DNA from: Hysterium pulicare CBS 123377
Taxonomy: Eukaryota > Ascomycota > Dothideomycetes > Hysteriales > Hysteriaceae
Direction of reading: 5' to 3'
Assembly: GCA_000467715.1 (NCBI GenBank)
Contig: AJFK01000215.1
Coordinates: 1 to 64,000, forward strand
DNA length: 64,000 nt
The notes under the pieces: generated by a model
The model's database searches: none
What the model was told of the DNA's origin: nothing
Seen by the model: only the letters and a program-made list of their open reading frames with translations
Translations under genes and position numbers: made by a program
Shown here: piece by piece, positions 44,058 to 55,113 of the stretch
Position numbering within the stretch: the first letter of the stretch is position 1
Layout of the letters: each line of letters begins with the position of its first letter

Positions 44058-45451
44058 ATGGCGGAATGGATGATGGTACATCTCCTCCATCCATCCCGAG
44101 CTTCAGTACTTGCTAACCTGAAAACAAGTACCGCTATCATACCGCCTCCAACGGCCCATCTACAAGACCAAAGACCGCATCTGCTGAGCCTGCTGCAAAG
44201 CAGTGGGATCTCACCACTACTGACGCACTTGGGCGGACCATATCCGGGGCATCGAGCTCGAATGCTTCAGCACCGGGAAACTCAATGGACGCAACGCGAG
44301 GCTCCATCTCGAGCTCCTCGACCCAGAGCACCAAAGATGACAGCATCTCTCTAGCAAATCCCTTTGTCTTACGGCATGGCCGTCGTTACCTACGTGACCT
44401 GCCGTACCCCCTCCCTTGCGACCTCCCAGAACTACAGCGACAGAATCTCCATACCCTCCTCTCAACCTCCGTGTTCGGCCGGGCTTTGGCCTCCACACCT
44501 TCCTCCAAAAACCCGCCAACTAAGATACTAGAGATAGCGTGTGGTAGTGGATACTGGTCGTCGTTATGTCACGACTACCTTTCGGAGAAAGGCTATGATG
44601 ATGTGTCTTTCACGGGCCTGGATATCGTCCATCTAGCTGGGGATTTGCGAAGACAAGGGATTGACTGGCGTTTCGTACAGCATGATTTGCGCAAAGTACC
44701 ATTGCCATTCGATGACGGAGAATTCGATATTGTTGTAATGAAGGACCTCAGTATAGTGGTGCCATTAGGTTCGCCATCCCAGAGAATACTGGACGAATGT
44801 ACGCGGATATTGAAACAGGGAGGTACTCTGGAAGTCTGGGAAACAGACTACATCATCAGGTCAATACTCCCGCATCCTCCTCCACCGCCAGGCAAGAATC
44901 CAGAAGAGTATGCGTACGCAATGTCGACAGGAACATTCCTGATATCTCCAGGAACTCCTTTTGCGGAAGTGCAGAACAAATACCTGGCGGACTCGAACTC
45001 ATGGATTCAAGAAGCACTGGATAGGCGGAAGCTGACACCCACTGCTTGCGCTCGTGTGACGCAGATATTACTTCAAGAGCCAGAAACACTGTGTGACGTA
45101 GGATACCGACGTGTGGCGATTCCATTGGGCGAATTGCGTTGGGAACGCGAGGCTGCAGCGCAAAGGGACTCTTCAAAGCGGAGAGGTAGTGAAGCAGCGA
45201 AGGGAAAGAAAGGGAGCGTAGCCGACAGCGCCACTCTTACGGAAGAACAGGCCGCTTTAAGGTATACGGCACTATTAGTTGTGATTCAGATGATTGAAAG
45301 TCTCGAGCCGCTGCTTAAAGAAGTCAGCGGAAAGAACCAAGAAGAATGGCAGCGATGGTGGGGTTGGATGATGACTGATCTGTTGGAACAAAAAGGTGCT
45401 TCAAGTGGAGAGTGTCTGGAGGTGGGGGTTTGGTGGGCTCATAAGGTGTAG
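44058..45451 (+). CDS. SAM-dependent methyltransferase (class I)
   Basis: Preferred model: exons 44058-44075 and 44129-45451, 446 aa. The 18-nt first exon (MAEWMM) is joined by a 53-nt intron with a GCTAAC branch site and ACAAG acceptor to a frame that stays open well upstream of ATG 44285; a single-exon 388-aa protein from 44285 is the alternative. The Rossmann fold shows motif I KILEIACGSGYWSSL, motif II VSFTGLDIVHLAGDL, then IDWRFVQHDLRKVPLPFDDGEFDIVVMKDL and LKQGGTLEVWETD. The C-terminal part is helical with a basic insert. Similar fungal proteins are uncharacterised; a small-molecule or protein substrate cannot be told. N-terminal 60 residues are Ser/Thr/Pro-rich. Confidence 0.87.
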
Positions 45452-45640
45452 TAAGACGAATTTCTGTGCTTCTGGCCCAATTCACTCAAAGCTTCGTATC
45501 CTACGTCGGTGGAACAAGAGCGAGGTTGAACGGCATGAATTGATACGCTGACCGTGGTTTGAGACGAATACTTACGAGAGTCATTGTTATTTATTGAGCG
45601 GGGAGCGTTTGCTGGGCATAGCATTGGGATACGGCATTCT

Positions 45641-46078
45641 CTAAGCCCTGGGATATCTTTTGTTTATCGTTCGATATTTTTTCAGGTAATATCTGCGTCG
45701 AGGATTCTTTGTAAATAATTGTTCTTCAATTTCGACACACATGTGCAGTCAACTTACAATGCCTCGATTTCTAGATATCTCATCTTAGTTCAACGCGTGG
45801 AAGGCACTAATGCAGCCTCAATCGCTCACCTTTCTTCACGAATTCGGCCCTCTCAATCCTCTTCTTGATATCCTCTTCATCCTTCAATTCGCTCTGACTT
45901 GCAAATGCCTTATGAAGGCGTGATCTGAAAAAGTCGTAGCCCTGGGGATATTCTCGGCCTAGATAAAGTAAATCTATGACGAGTCAGAGAGATGCTCGAG
46001 ACATATCAAGACTCAAATAAACTTACCTTTGTAGATTCGAATGACCTGGTGTCGCAGCCCCGCGTTGTTGGAAGTCAT
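45641..46078 (-). CDS. LYR-motif protein, LYRM5/ETFRF1-like electron-transfer-flavoprotein regulator
   Basis: Model: exons 46027-46078, 45830-45973, 45758-45770 and 45641-45692, 86 aa. Exon 3 is a 13-nt microexon. The spliced protein reads [64 protein letters not shown], closely matching human LYRM5 in length and motif order (YLGRDYP..., EFVMKELEALYFLRKYR). LYRM5/ETFRF1 binds electron-transferring flavoprotein in the mitochondrial matrix and removes its FAD. No open frame longer than 60 codons reveals this gene, so simple ORF calling would miss it. It is divergent from the thioesterase gene, 316 bp away. Confidence 0.88.
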
Positions 46079-46394
46079 TGCTATTTGAACCACGATGCAA
46101 TGCAATTGTCCAACGAAATTATGAGGCCAAGGATGTTGAGGAGTTGGATGTGATGTGGCTGCTCCATAGGGTAGGCATGCAGAGCTTTGGCCTGATATTT
46201 GAGGGCGGGGCTGCCAATCGCGAAGCTTTGCTGATCTGACGTAGCTGGCCAGGGCAGCCTCGGCGAAATACTCCAGGTCTTCATCGACCCTCAAGACGCC
46301 ACAAACATTGTGCAATTGAGCTCAAGTCAATCGCAAGGGCATCAAATGTGTTTGTCCAAGTATTGCTGAACTATCTCACCCAATTGAATCCAGC
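46079..46394. promoter_or_regulatory. shared upstream region of the LYR gene and thioesterase gene
   Basis: 316 bp between divergent starts of two mitochondrial proteins. A CCAAT pentamer lies at about 46380, close to the thioesterase ATG. Nothing else stands out. Promoter role inferred from layout. Confidence 0.4.
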
Positions 46395-47574
46395 ATGCGG
46401 TCTCGGCTCCTTCGACCTACTTTCGTACTCCCCATAACTCGATCCAGATTCCAGCATGCCAGCCACGCGCGGTATTTGTCGACGTCCCGTGAGAACAACG
46501 AATCAGCCACTACTGCTCTCAACCCTAGATGGCTGTCAGAGCTCAAGTCTCGAATCGGAAAGTGTATAATGTTTGGCTTAAACCCCGGGCAAACAGGAGA
46601 AGCCGGCTCAATACTGCAAGAGATTGCCTTGGATTGGCGAGAATTGGTAGCGGGGAGCGAAGGTTTCCTCACGGACAAGAATAGGAGGGGGCTCTACAGG
46701 CAGGCGGTTGTATGGGGAGAAATGGTACCGTTACCCGTTCCCGACAGTTCTGTAGAATTGGGAGCACGACAGCTAATGCATGGTTCGTTGGGCGCCTAAA
46801 GGATAGTATGGTGAGACGACAGTCAACAGAAGCGTCCTGTTACAGGAAGAACTAAATGTGTTCAAGGGTATTGACATGAGCCGACCCTTCGAGATTGGAA
46901 CAACATTCTGACTTGTGCAATAAGGTCACGTAAACAATGTCGTCTATAACCGATACGCCGAATCCGCGCGTTGCAATTGGGCACACGGAATGGCAATACT
47001 TGACCCCACACACAAACGTGAGTGGGCTCAACTACTGACCTCCCAAGGCGATGGCCTTATTCTGCGAAGTAGGTCGATGTTCTGCAGCCCGTAACCGCTT
47101 GAAAGCTATTGATTGACCACCTAATATAGGCATTCGTACAGACTATAAGTTTGTCCGGAACCCTTTTCTTTATAGCTAGTAGTCTCATCACAGAAGCCTT
47201 GCTAACAAAACCATTTCCAGCCGATGACATGGCCCGATCATGTCACAGTGCTCCACAAGCTACGCACTGAGCCAAAGCCAAATACGGACCATTTTATTCT
47301 GGATGTCTTAATACTGTCCGAACTGCATCGTCGACCTGCAGCTAGATGCGTAGAAGATATCGTCGTGTACGACTATAAGAAAGCACGAAAAACGCCACTT
47401 AGGCCTTTTATGATGGACAAGTTCAGGGAAACGTGGGAATTACAGGAAGCGGCAAAGGAGAAGCACGGCAAGCGAGTCTTAGACCTGATCACTCGGGTGC
47501 AGCAATTGGAGAAAGATAGTTGGGATAGACCTGATGCGAAGGAGGACTTTGGTAGTGTGAAGTCGAATCCATAA
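46395..47574 (+). CDS. mitochondrial hotdog-fold thioesterase (4HBT-like)
   Basis: Best frame-consistent model: exons 46395-46724, 46773-46782, 46925-47068, 47130-47152 and 47221-47574, 286 aa. The N-terminus is an Arg-rich presequence (MRSRLLRPTFVLPITRSRFQ). The hotdog core starts LYRQAVVWGEM, then GHVNNVVYNRYAESAR, as in 4HBT-type thioesterases, then AQLLTSQGDGLILRSIRTDYKFPMTWPDHVTVLHKL and LHRRPAARCVEDIVVYDY. The piece linking WGEM to GHVNN is uncertain: a 10-nt microexon (LMH) keeps frame, while a nearby 9-nt candidate would give the expected DSM with the catalytic Asp but shifts frame by one. The remaining junctions are sound. Substrate unknown. Confidence 0.82.
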
Positions 47575-49253
47575 TCCTTCCCATGGGCTTTTGAGTTCTT
47601 GGTTCCTCATCAAGTGTGCTTGCTCGTAGTAACTCTGATTTTAACAGTCTTCACAAGGATTTGACCTTGGCAAAGGCTTCAGAATATGTGAGCGTTCTCA
47701 GAGGAAATCTAGAAAGAAGCACAATAAGCGTTTTTACTCTAATAGGTCGAAAGACGGTCGAGGTTGCGGGGTCACGACTTCACGCCTATCTTATCTTTCA
47801 AACTTCAAGAAGTCCATACAGTTTTGCCTGGATGTCGCGGCTCGACTTACGGCTAACTAACAGGATGATCTGCAGTATGCATCCACGTTGGGCGCGTGAC
47901 CAGCCACTTCTTCGTTCGACAAGGAGAGGCAGGTGTCATTGGCTTCATCGTTTGTTAGAATAATGGGCCGGGCCTTTAGTGTACTGGTGTGGAAGAACGA
48001 ACGACGTGATGGAGGGGCGGAAAACCTTTCGAACAAGGAGCTAGGAAAATGTTCCGAGCAACAGAACTACCGATCTCAAAACCAAGATACGCAATATTAA
48101 ACATATTGCGACGTACCTAGTATCCCCAGAGGCTTTAGGTATAGAGGCAAGGGATAGCTGCATAAAGTGCATCTGACAAAGAATAGCTGGCGAGCTGTAA
48201 GACAGACGCCGCGAAGGATGCAGCATTCCGAATGCATCTGAGAAGCATGATGCGGTGTGCAGTACGGCCCAGAAATGATGGCAGAAGCCTATTCGCTGCC
48301 GTGGATATCCGCCTAGATAAAATGAGGCATATTGTTCAGGGTTTCCTTGCGCTGTACAAATGAATAAGAAGGCTAAAAAAGGTGGGCGAAGGCCTTAATT
48401 GGCCCCACGATGACTGTTTGTTTGCACTGCGCCTGTGAATTGAGCCCAGCAAGAAGACTGCGAAGTCCGTGAGAATAGCGCGGTGGAGAAATACGACGAT
48501 GGTTTCTCAGACGGCGCCACATTGGAACTGTCGCAAGCCGGCAACACAATGGAAAAGAGCATGAAATCCATTGTGGATGACTGTAGCAAAGATGCTGCTT
48601 TCGTCTTCCTTTGATGCTTTGAAACGGGTGACCCCTACGGTCGGAGCCTCTTTCGGTGCTGTGCTTGCAGTGAGGATGGCTGCGAATGGCTAAGCTCGGG
48701 ATCGACAGCACATGAGTGGAGTGATGGCTAGGTAGGCAATCTGAATGTGTGCCGAGCTACAGGAAAAGCCGGAGTTTTGCATCTTGTGAAGTGTGTGTCC
48801 TGCTGTCGGCCTCCAGCTTGTTTCGCGTCGCAACTCTGGAAATAACCTTATAACCTTATCTGGCGCGCACTAGCAGTAGACAGCACGAAACTCACCACCG
48901 CCGTTGGATGAAGCCCTGTTTGGCTTTGGCTGACATCGATTGGCGACCAGTTTAAGGGGCCGAGCAACTGTCCCATGGTCCCCCGCCGTGCCATCATCTT
49001 TGACTCGAGTAACATGCACTGGCAGGTGCCGTCGCTGTAGCCTTTCGCTTGTTTAGGTTGGCGTGCCCAGCTTGGCTTCAGAGCCTTTCGACTCTCACTA
49101 CTCTCCTCCACAACACCAACCCCAAGACTCCCCCCCGATCCCCTCAATCTACGCTCGCTGATCCCAGGACCCCGTTTCTCCAGTCTGGCTCGTCTTGTGA
49201 AATCACATCGAGCTGGCCCTGGGAGACTGTCCGCCGTCTAACACGGCCCTCTG
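47575..49253. other. intergenic, acrB upstream region
   Basis: 1.7 kb. ORFs at 47616-47963, 48373-48711 and 48848-49147 have no recognisable motif. The last 200 bp before 49254 are pyrimidine-rich with CTCTCC and CAACACC words, typical of a fungal promoter/leader. Confidence 0.45.
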
Positions 49254-52248
49254 ATGCCACCGAAGGGCAAGAGGAACGCGAACCTGCACGACAAAAGGCA
49301 TGAGAATGGCCTCGCGGCTCCCGGAAAGCGCATTCAGAAGCAAAAGTCCAATCCCGCCCTCAACGGACACGCCAATGGAAATCCTGATCCTCCGACGCCG
49401 CCGCTGCCTTCAGATGTAGCCCAGCATATGACGTTCAAGCCGGCCACGCCAGATTCTACTCATGGAATGTCGGCACAAGCGAACATGGCCGGCCACATAC
49501 CAGGGAGACCCGTTGGAGAAAGAGCGAGAGCAGTTTCGGAAGTCTCTCTCGATGGGTTGGAGGCGTGTCGTTATGACAAAACCAACGGCTCACTCGACCG
49601 CGCTCTACCGAGTACTCCTCGTAGGACCGATGCCAACGGCAACAAGGTTGCACCGGCCTACAATGGAAATATGCTAACTGTAGCTACGACCATTCTCACG
49701 TCCTGTCCTCTGCGGGACGTTCTCGCAATCCTCATTATCCTGCTTCAGCTACCCCCTACCGTGCTTACCGTAGTACAATTCCTTTTCGCAACACTCACAT
49801 TTGTCCCACCTCAAACTGGGACATCCCTCTCCGCCCTCTCTGCCCTGCCGTCGTTGACCGACATCTTCCAAGGTTCCGGCGGTACGCCTTCCCTCTTCAC
49901 CATCGTTTTCGCCGATGTCTTCATTCTTATACTCTGGCTCCTGCTATGGGTTCCTGTACAAAACTTTTTCTTGGACCTTGCTCAGGCTGTCATTGCTATA
50001 GCACTTGGAGGAGCTGCGGCCGGGAAAAGTGGAACGACAAATAGTGTCTTTCTATGCTTCGTCATCATTCTTTCCTCCCATCTCTTCCGATTCCGGCCTC
50101 TCCGGCAACATATAGTTCACTTTCTGTGGCAAGGGCTCGCCCGGGGAGGCCTTGATTTTTTAACGAGCCCACCAAGCATACCAACGTATCAAGAAAATTT
50201 CTCTACACCACATGGGTGGCCCAGGAGTTTACTGGGTATACATATTCTCGCGCAAGGTGTCGTGCGCATCATTCGGCGTTCTCTTTCAAGACGAGAGGCA
50301 TCTCAGTCTATGCCAACCAGCAAACGGTCCGACCCCGAAGCTGCCGTTCATCACCAGTTACCACGACTCAACTCCGTCAATATTGACTCGAATCTGGATG
50401 TAATCAGTAGTTCGAGTACAGACGGTCGTCCGCCCGGGCCTTCGCCTGCGACAGCTAACTTCAAAGAAAAGGGAATGACGAGTAGGAAGAAGAGGAAACA
50501 GGCGACTCATGTTCGGAGTCAGCAGCCGTTCTGGGCTGCACTTGCTAGTACAAAAGTTACAGTTTTGAAAGAGATGGAGCATAGCCGAGCGGCGAATGAT
50601 GCCGGGGAGGCTAACGCAAAAGATGCAAATCACATTGGAAACGCCGTTTGGAGATCAGATGATGACCGAGTTTGGATCTCGGAAGTAGGTCCCACTGACA
50701 TATCTTTTCGTGTCAGTTTGTATGGAGGGGGTGATTATGATGTGGACTCTGTGGAGGATCAAGTTGAAAATACCGGATCCGGTATCGACAAGTCAAAGCC
50801 ATTCTACCTGCGCGTCAACGGGGCAGATTGGAGTTCCACTAGGATTCGCCAAAGCAATTCGCACGGTTACTTGGGAGAGGAGGGAACGGGCATGTGGACA
50901 GGAGAGATTTTTGGTCTCACGGCCCTGTCGAACTACTATTGCGAATTCGTCAGGACTGACGATCATGAGATCTTCTATTCTGCCAGCCTTATTACCTCGG
51001 CTGCCCCCAGTGCGGAACTAGGTAAGCATAGCATCATACATATACTTCATATCAAACTTACAAGGAGCCTCAGCTTCTGTTGCTTCTCCGTCAGCCCACC
51101 AGACTTTACGACCTTCGTCGCCAGCCACTACTTTGAAAAACTCGATTGCTGCCGCCGATCAGAAACTTCAAGACCATCGTAATCGACTTAAGCGGAATCG
51201 GAAGGATCACAAGACCGCAATAACTGCTATTAAGAAAGAGTTGGATACGCTAAGCAACCGCCTTTCCAACGCTGGAGGAAGTGATGAACGCCAACGTCAA
51301 CGAGCTCTCCAGTTCACCCAGAATATTCGCCAAGCTGATGATGCTACTGCTGATTTCGCACTTCAGTTAGACTCGCTGGGAGATATTCCAGAGGATGAGG
51401 TTGAAGAAGCTGCTGCCATGAAGAGCAAATGGAGAAAGGAACGAGATCATCAAACCGCTGTCAATAACGAGTTCGAGAATGCCAAATCCGAAGCCGACCG
51501 CCAATTAGCCAGCATCCAATCCGATATTGCGTCTGCTATCCAAAAGCGGGAACGTCTCCAACAACGCCAGACTAGGTTGAACGAACAGCATGAACGTCTG
51601 ATCGCTGCCAACAATGAAGGTCTCTCTGCCAAAAGCAGAAAGCAACAAACTCGCCTCAGTCTAGTCTCGGAGCGGATGAACATTGAGAATCAATACCGGA
51701 GCAATATCAACGGCTACGAGCGCCGTGCCACCGAGCATGCTCTCGCAACTTCTCAGATCAATCAGACGATTCAACATTTCGAAGCTCTGCTTCTCCAGCA
51801 ATCTCAGCAGCACCATTCTGTTCCCACCACTCCTGAAGGTCTCCTTCCGGGAGCCGCCTCTGCTTCCAATGGCATGGCACCCTTCACAGCCTTTCAGTTC
51901 CCCTCTCTCACAGCTCAAGTCAACATCAGCACGCCACCCTCGCTTCGCGGCCGCGGTCGCTCTTCCTCAATGCTCTCGAACGTCTCCGGCTTCACGGACG
52001 CCTTCGACGACCCCGTCTCACCCTCCGCCCCGATCGCGAACAATCCATTCAACTCGTACGCGGGTGCACACCTTGTCAATGGGAGAAAAGGGAGCAATGG
52101 CAGCGGCAGCGCTGGAAGCAGTGGGACCAGCTCGGGCAGTTCAAGTCAGCGGGATCCAATGAGTCCAGTTCCGGGTCCTAAGGCTATGATGATCAGGAGT
52201 CCTACGAGTGGAAGTGCGGGTCTCGGCAGTCCGGTCGGAAGTAGGTAG
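49254..52248 (+). CDS. acrB: ubiquitination network signalling protein AcrB
   Basis: Model: exons 49254-51021 and 51065-52248, 983 aa; 43-nt intron, donor GTAAGC, acceptor TACAAG, codon G|GA. The first 145 residues are polar. Hydrophobic helices follow: about residues 145-185 (RDVLAILIILLQLPPTVLTV, then VQFLFATLTFVP), 220-240 (FTIVFADVFILILWLLLWVP) and 245-262 (LAQAVIAIALGGAAAG). A basic KKRKQ stretch and a beta-rich block (VWISEVGPTDISFRVSLYGG, FYLRVNGADWSS) come next, then a long coiled coil (about 600-830) and a Ser/Gly-rich tail. In Aspergillus, AcrB works with CreD in a ubiquitin network that affects carbon source use and drug resistance. It borders the tandem family island. Confidence 0.9.
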
Positions 52249-52771
52249 CGGTAGGCAGACAGGTGGGAGGATATCTTGGTAGCCCCAATGTGATTTTGCT
52301 TTCTTTTGGGTCAAATATCTCTCTTCATTCTTTGTCATGGTCATGTGATGCGTGAAGATACGTGTGCTGACAGCCAGATTGTTGCGATACCGAAGTAATC
52401 ATTGGTGAGTAGAAAAATTGTCACTTATTTCTAGACAGGATTCCGATTTAGTTGCTGATGTGGTGTGTGAAAAAAGTTTTTTCGCATTACATATCACTAG
52501 CTGCTCAGCGTACGCCAATAGTACTTAGGTATGATCCGTTGCACCCTTTGAGGTATATCCCTTTCCTTTTCCCTTAAGATCATACTACTTCTCACCCATT
52601 GCTTTCAAGGTTCATACGTATCCACCCTCATCCTACGGATTGACTTTGATTCTTGCGCTCGTATGTAGCACCAGGAGAAACAAACCCTCCACTCTGTTTC
52701 TTGCGATCGTAGGTAGCACCAGGCGAGACGTACCCTTTCTCACGTCAACAAAGTTCCCAGCGAGCGCGCCA
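52249..52771. other. intergenic between acrB and family unit A, with a 31-bp direct repeat
   Basis: 523 bp. A roughly 31-bp sequence (TCTTGCGNTCGTANGTAGCA...) occurs at 52651 and again at 52699, 48 bp apart, with about five differences. Otherwise only convergent 3' flanks. Confidence 0.5.
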
Positions 52772-53148
52772 TCACAGAATCTCAAAAAAAAAACCCCAGA
52801 GCGACTTACCCAACTTTTTATACATATCTCTCATCAGACTATCCGCAAACATCTCCATGGCATCAACCAAAGAAGATGATCGATCCCCAAAGCATAGCAA
52901 TCTCCCTTTCGGATCATCTAGCTGCACGTGGGCGACGAGAAAGATCACGTATTCTCCGTCTTCCGTCCCGGAGAGAAATTGGAGTTTGGCTGCGTCGCCG
53001 CCGACGCGCGCGCCGTACAGCTCCATGGCGTTGGCTGTTGCCGTTAGTCGTGTTTTAGAGCTTGGGAGGGGAGGGAAAGCGGCTTACGCATTGCGAATTT
53101 CTTTAGCTTCTCGAAGCGGTCCATGTCCTCGTTTGTGATACCGGACAT
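52772..53148 (-). CDS. tandem family unit A
   Basis: Model: exons 53088-53148 and 52772-53034, 107 aa; 53-nt intron with GTAAGC donor and GACTAAC branch site, phase 1 (C|CC). Exon 1 encodes MSGITNEDMDRFEKLKKFAM. Exon 2 opens with NAMELYG, then a strand ending EYVIFLVAHVQL, a loop, and the helix SSSLVDAMEMFADSLMRDMYKKL. The stop lies after KSLWGFFFEIL; a GTAAGT right after KKL could instead begin a further intron as in units F and H. No known domain is recognised and no signal peptide is present. Nearest the conserved acrB gene, this is the left end of the array. Confidence 0.72.
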
Positions 53149-53872
53149 TGTGGTCTTCGCGGTCGTTGAGCGAGACAAGAGGTGAGTCTTTCACAGACGC
53201 GGGTCAAGTGAAAGTGGGCCGACTTTTGCTGCACCAAATGGCGAGTATTGAGCTGCTTGACTGTTAGACGGGAAGGAAGTTGCTGATGTTCACAGGGCTT
53301 TGCTTGTACGAGATCGGGAATTGATCTGGGAGAGTCTGTTGATTAAGTTGATTGGTGTTCGTCAGTTCGGGCTTTGGGATCATGCTAATGGGGGTAGGAG
53401 TTGGTCAATATCGCACAGTTGATGAGCTTTAGAGGCTTTTGCCAGAGCTGTCGAACAGCGAGTTGATTGTGGTGGGACTGTTGTTTACTTCGCGGTGTTG
53501 GAAGTATGTGGGCATGGATGGCGGCTTCCTAAAGGAGCACTACCTAAGAGACCCTTCATCCATAGGGCAACTCCCACTTTAGTGGATGAACTCATCCGGC
53601 GTAAGCTCGTATCTAGAGCGACTTCAACACTGGGGGCAATGATGTTCTAGGTCATAGCGAGCAGGGTCAGTACGATCCCCAGAATGTTTTCATTCGAAGC
53701 CACTATCTAATACGCGTTGAGAAATGAGCACTCCCTCTGCCTTGGATCCAGGTATCGTCGCGAACCATCTCCTCTCAGTCCCCTATATTCTCAAATTCCA
53801 TTTGTCTGTGCCGCTCTATGATAAAGATGACGCGGAGGTCGCGTGTTGTCTGGCAAGAGAATATTAGCAGTG
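53149..53872. other. spacer between family units A and B
   Basis: 724 bp without an ORF longer than 60 codons on either strand. It must hold the unit A promoter. No relic of the NA-x-LYG core was found here. Confidence 0.5.
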
Positions 53873-54283
53873 TTATGCAACACACACAGCAGCAGCAATG
53901 GCTGCCAACTCACTCATCAAAGCCCGTATATCTATCTCCAACATCCTCATCAAAGCATCCATAGCCTCTTCCAGGCTTGCCTCCCATCCACCTCTTCGCT
54001 GAAGGCGGCCATGAGCAGTCGGAGTCGACATACGTTGGACGAGGTACGCTTGGTGGCCAGGCATAGGGCTACCATCATGGGCCGTTGTCATGTCGTGTCC
54101 GTAGCCGGTAAGAATGTCCCATTGGCTGCTGTCGCCATAGAGAGCTCTGGCGTTTGCTGTCACCAAGCGTGTTAGTTTGAGAGTGTTTCCTAGTCGGCGT
54201 GGACGAACTGGGTGAATCAACTTACAGATGATGAGGTATTTGTAGTTCTGGATGTCAGAAGGTTGCATCGCCATTTTTTTCAT
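53873..54283 (-). CDS. tandem family unit B
   Basis: Model: exons 54226-54283 and 53873-54156, 113 aa; intron donor GTAAGT, acceptor GTGACAG, junction codon T|CA. Possible starts are Met at 54283, 54274 or 54268; the first gives a 58-nt exon closest to the family norm. Exon 1 ends IQNYKYLII. Exon 2 has NARALYGD, a WDIL strand, HQAYLVQR, then ASLEEAMDALMRMLEIDIRALM and a hydrophobic Ala-rich tail. The intergenic loop between strands is longer than in other units. Function unknown. Confidence 0.7.
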   Translation of the reverse strand: MKKMAMQPSDIQNYKYLIICKLIHPVRPRRLGNTLKLTRLVTANARALYGDSSQWDILTGYGHDMTTAHDGSPMPGHQAYLVQRMSTPTAHGRLQRRGGWEASLEEAMDALMRMLEIDIRALMSELAAIAAAVCVA

Positions 54284-54625
54284 GGATATTGTAGTAGAAG
54301 CTGGGAGTAGAAGGTTGGGATAGAAGTTGGGGTAGAAGTTGGGCGTATATTTGCTTGCTGTATCCTGCTTCAGAAGAATGTTGGTACGATGTGGAAATCC
54401 GACGACAGGTTTGTTTGACAATGGTCAAGAAAAGGGAAGTTTCGAAGGACACGTTCTTGTCAAGAAGTGTGTCGACTGCCGTGCAACCACACTCAAAAGA
54501 GTGAGTGACGCATTGTGCGTAGAAGGTCTACCGGCATCCATAAATAAACACATTGGAAAGAGGCAAGTGAGAGAAAACAGTACGTGTAACTTCAGTCCTG
54601 GACTCTAACATATTTCTCAGACGTT
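54284..54625. other. spacer between family units B and C
   Basis: 342 bp. Upstream of B, the sequence has three TGGGATAGAAGTTGGGGTAGAAGT-like GAAGTTGGG words (54300-54345), a short imperfect tandem repeat. No gene. Confidence 0.4.
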
Positions 54626-55113
54626 CTAGGGTATCATGATCAAAGCATCAACATCGACCATCCATCCTTCCTCCCCGCCGCTCATACACGTCCTGCTATA
54701 TGCTTGGATCGGAACGTACTCATCTCCTCCAACTCGTCTTGACCGTTCCTCGTTCGTTAGCGACGCTCTATTCGTCTCGCAGAGATAGGACTCACCGTAC
54801 GCTTCCGCAACGTCCTTTTGCGTCAATTCCAGCAAGCGCGCCATAGCCTCGTTCAGCGTGAGAGCTCTTCCACTTTCCTGCAGCATCCTTCGTTGCTTCC
54901 ATGGTCACACATCAGTAAGACACGGTATGTGTTGCGAGAAGTCATGATCTCGTAATGTTTGGAGGTGCCGTAGAAGGCTCTTGCGTTGACTAGTGAGTAT
55001 CTTTAGTTCTTCATTCAAGAGGGAGCACTGTTGAGAAGGTATGTCAATGTACCTATGATCATCTTTTCCAGTTGTTTGAAGTGCTCTATCTCTTCAGCGG
55101 TTATACGGTACAT
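54626..55113 (-). pseudogene. tandem family unit C, reading frame disrupted
   Basis: Exon 1 (55053-55113, 61 nt) encodes MYRITAEEIEHFKQLEKMII, and a 63-nt intron in phase 1 (G|TC) leads to NARAFYG, HYEIMTS and YRVLLM. The frame then ends at 54853, while the expected terminal helix ALTLNEAMARLLELTQKDV sits in another frame, up to a possible GTGAGT donor at 54795. No intron of normal size joins the two parts. So the unit is probably broken by a small indel, or has an unusual short intron. In other respects it is one of the best matches to the family pattern (identical exon 1 length to A and D). Confidence 0.6.

Noticed and set aside
43881-44354. 157-codon plus ORF upstream of the methyltransferase
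   Set aside because: It overlaps the spliced methyltransferase N-terminus in a different frame; the latter connects to a clear Rossmann domain.
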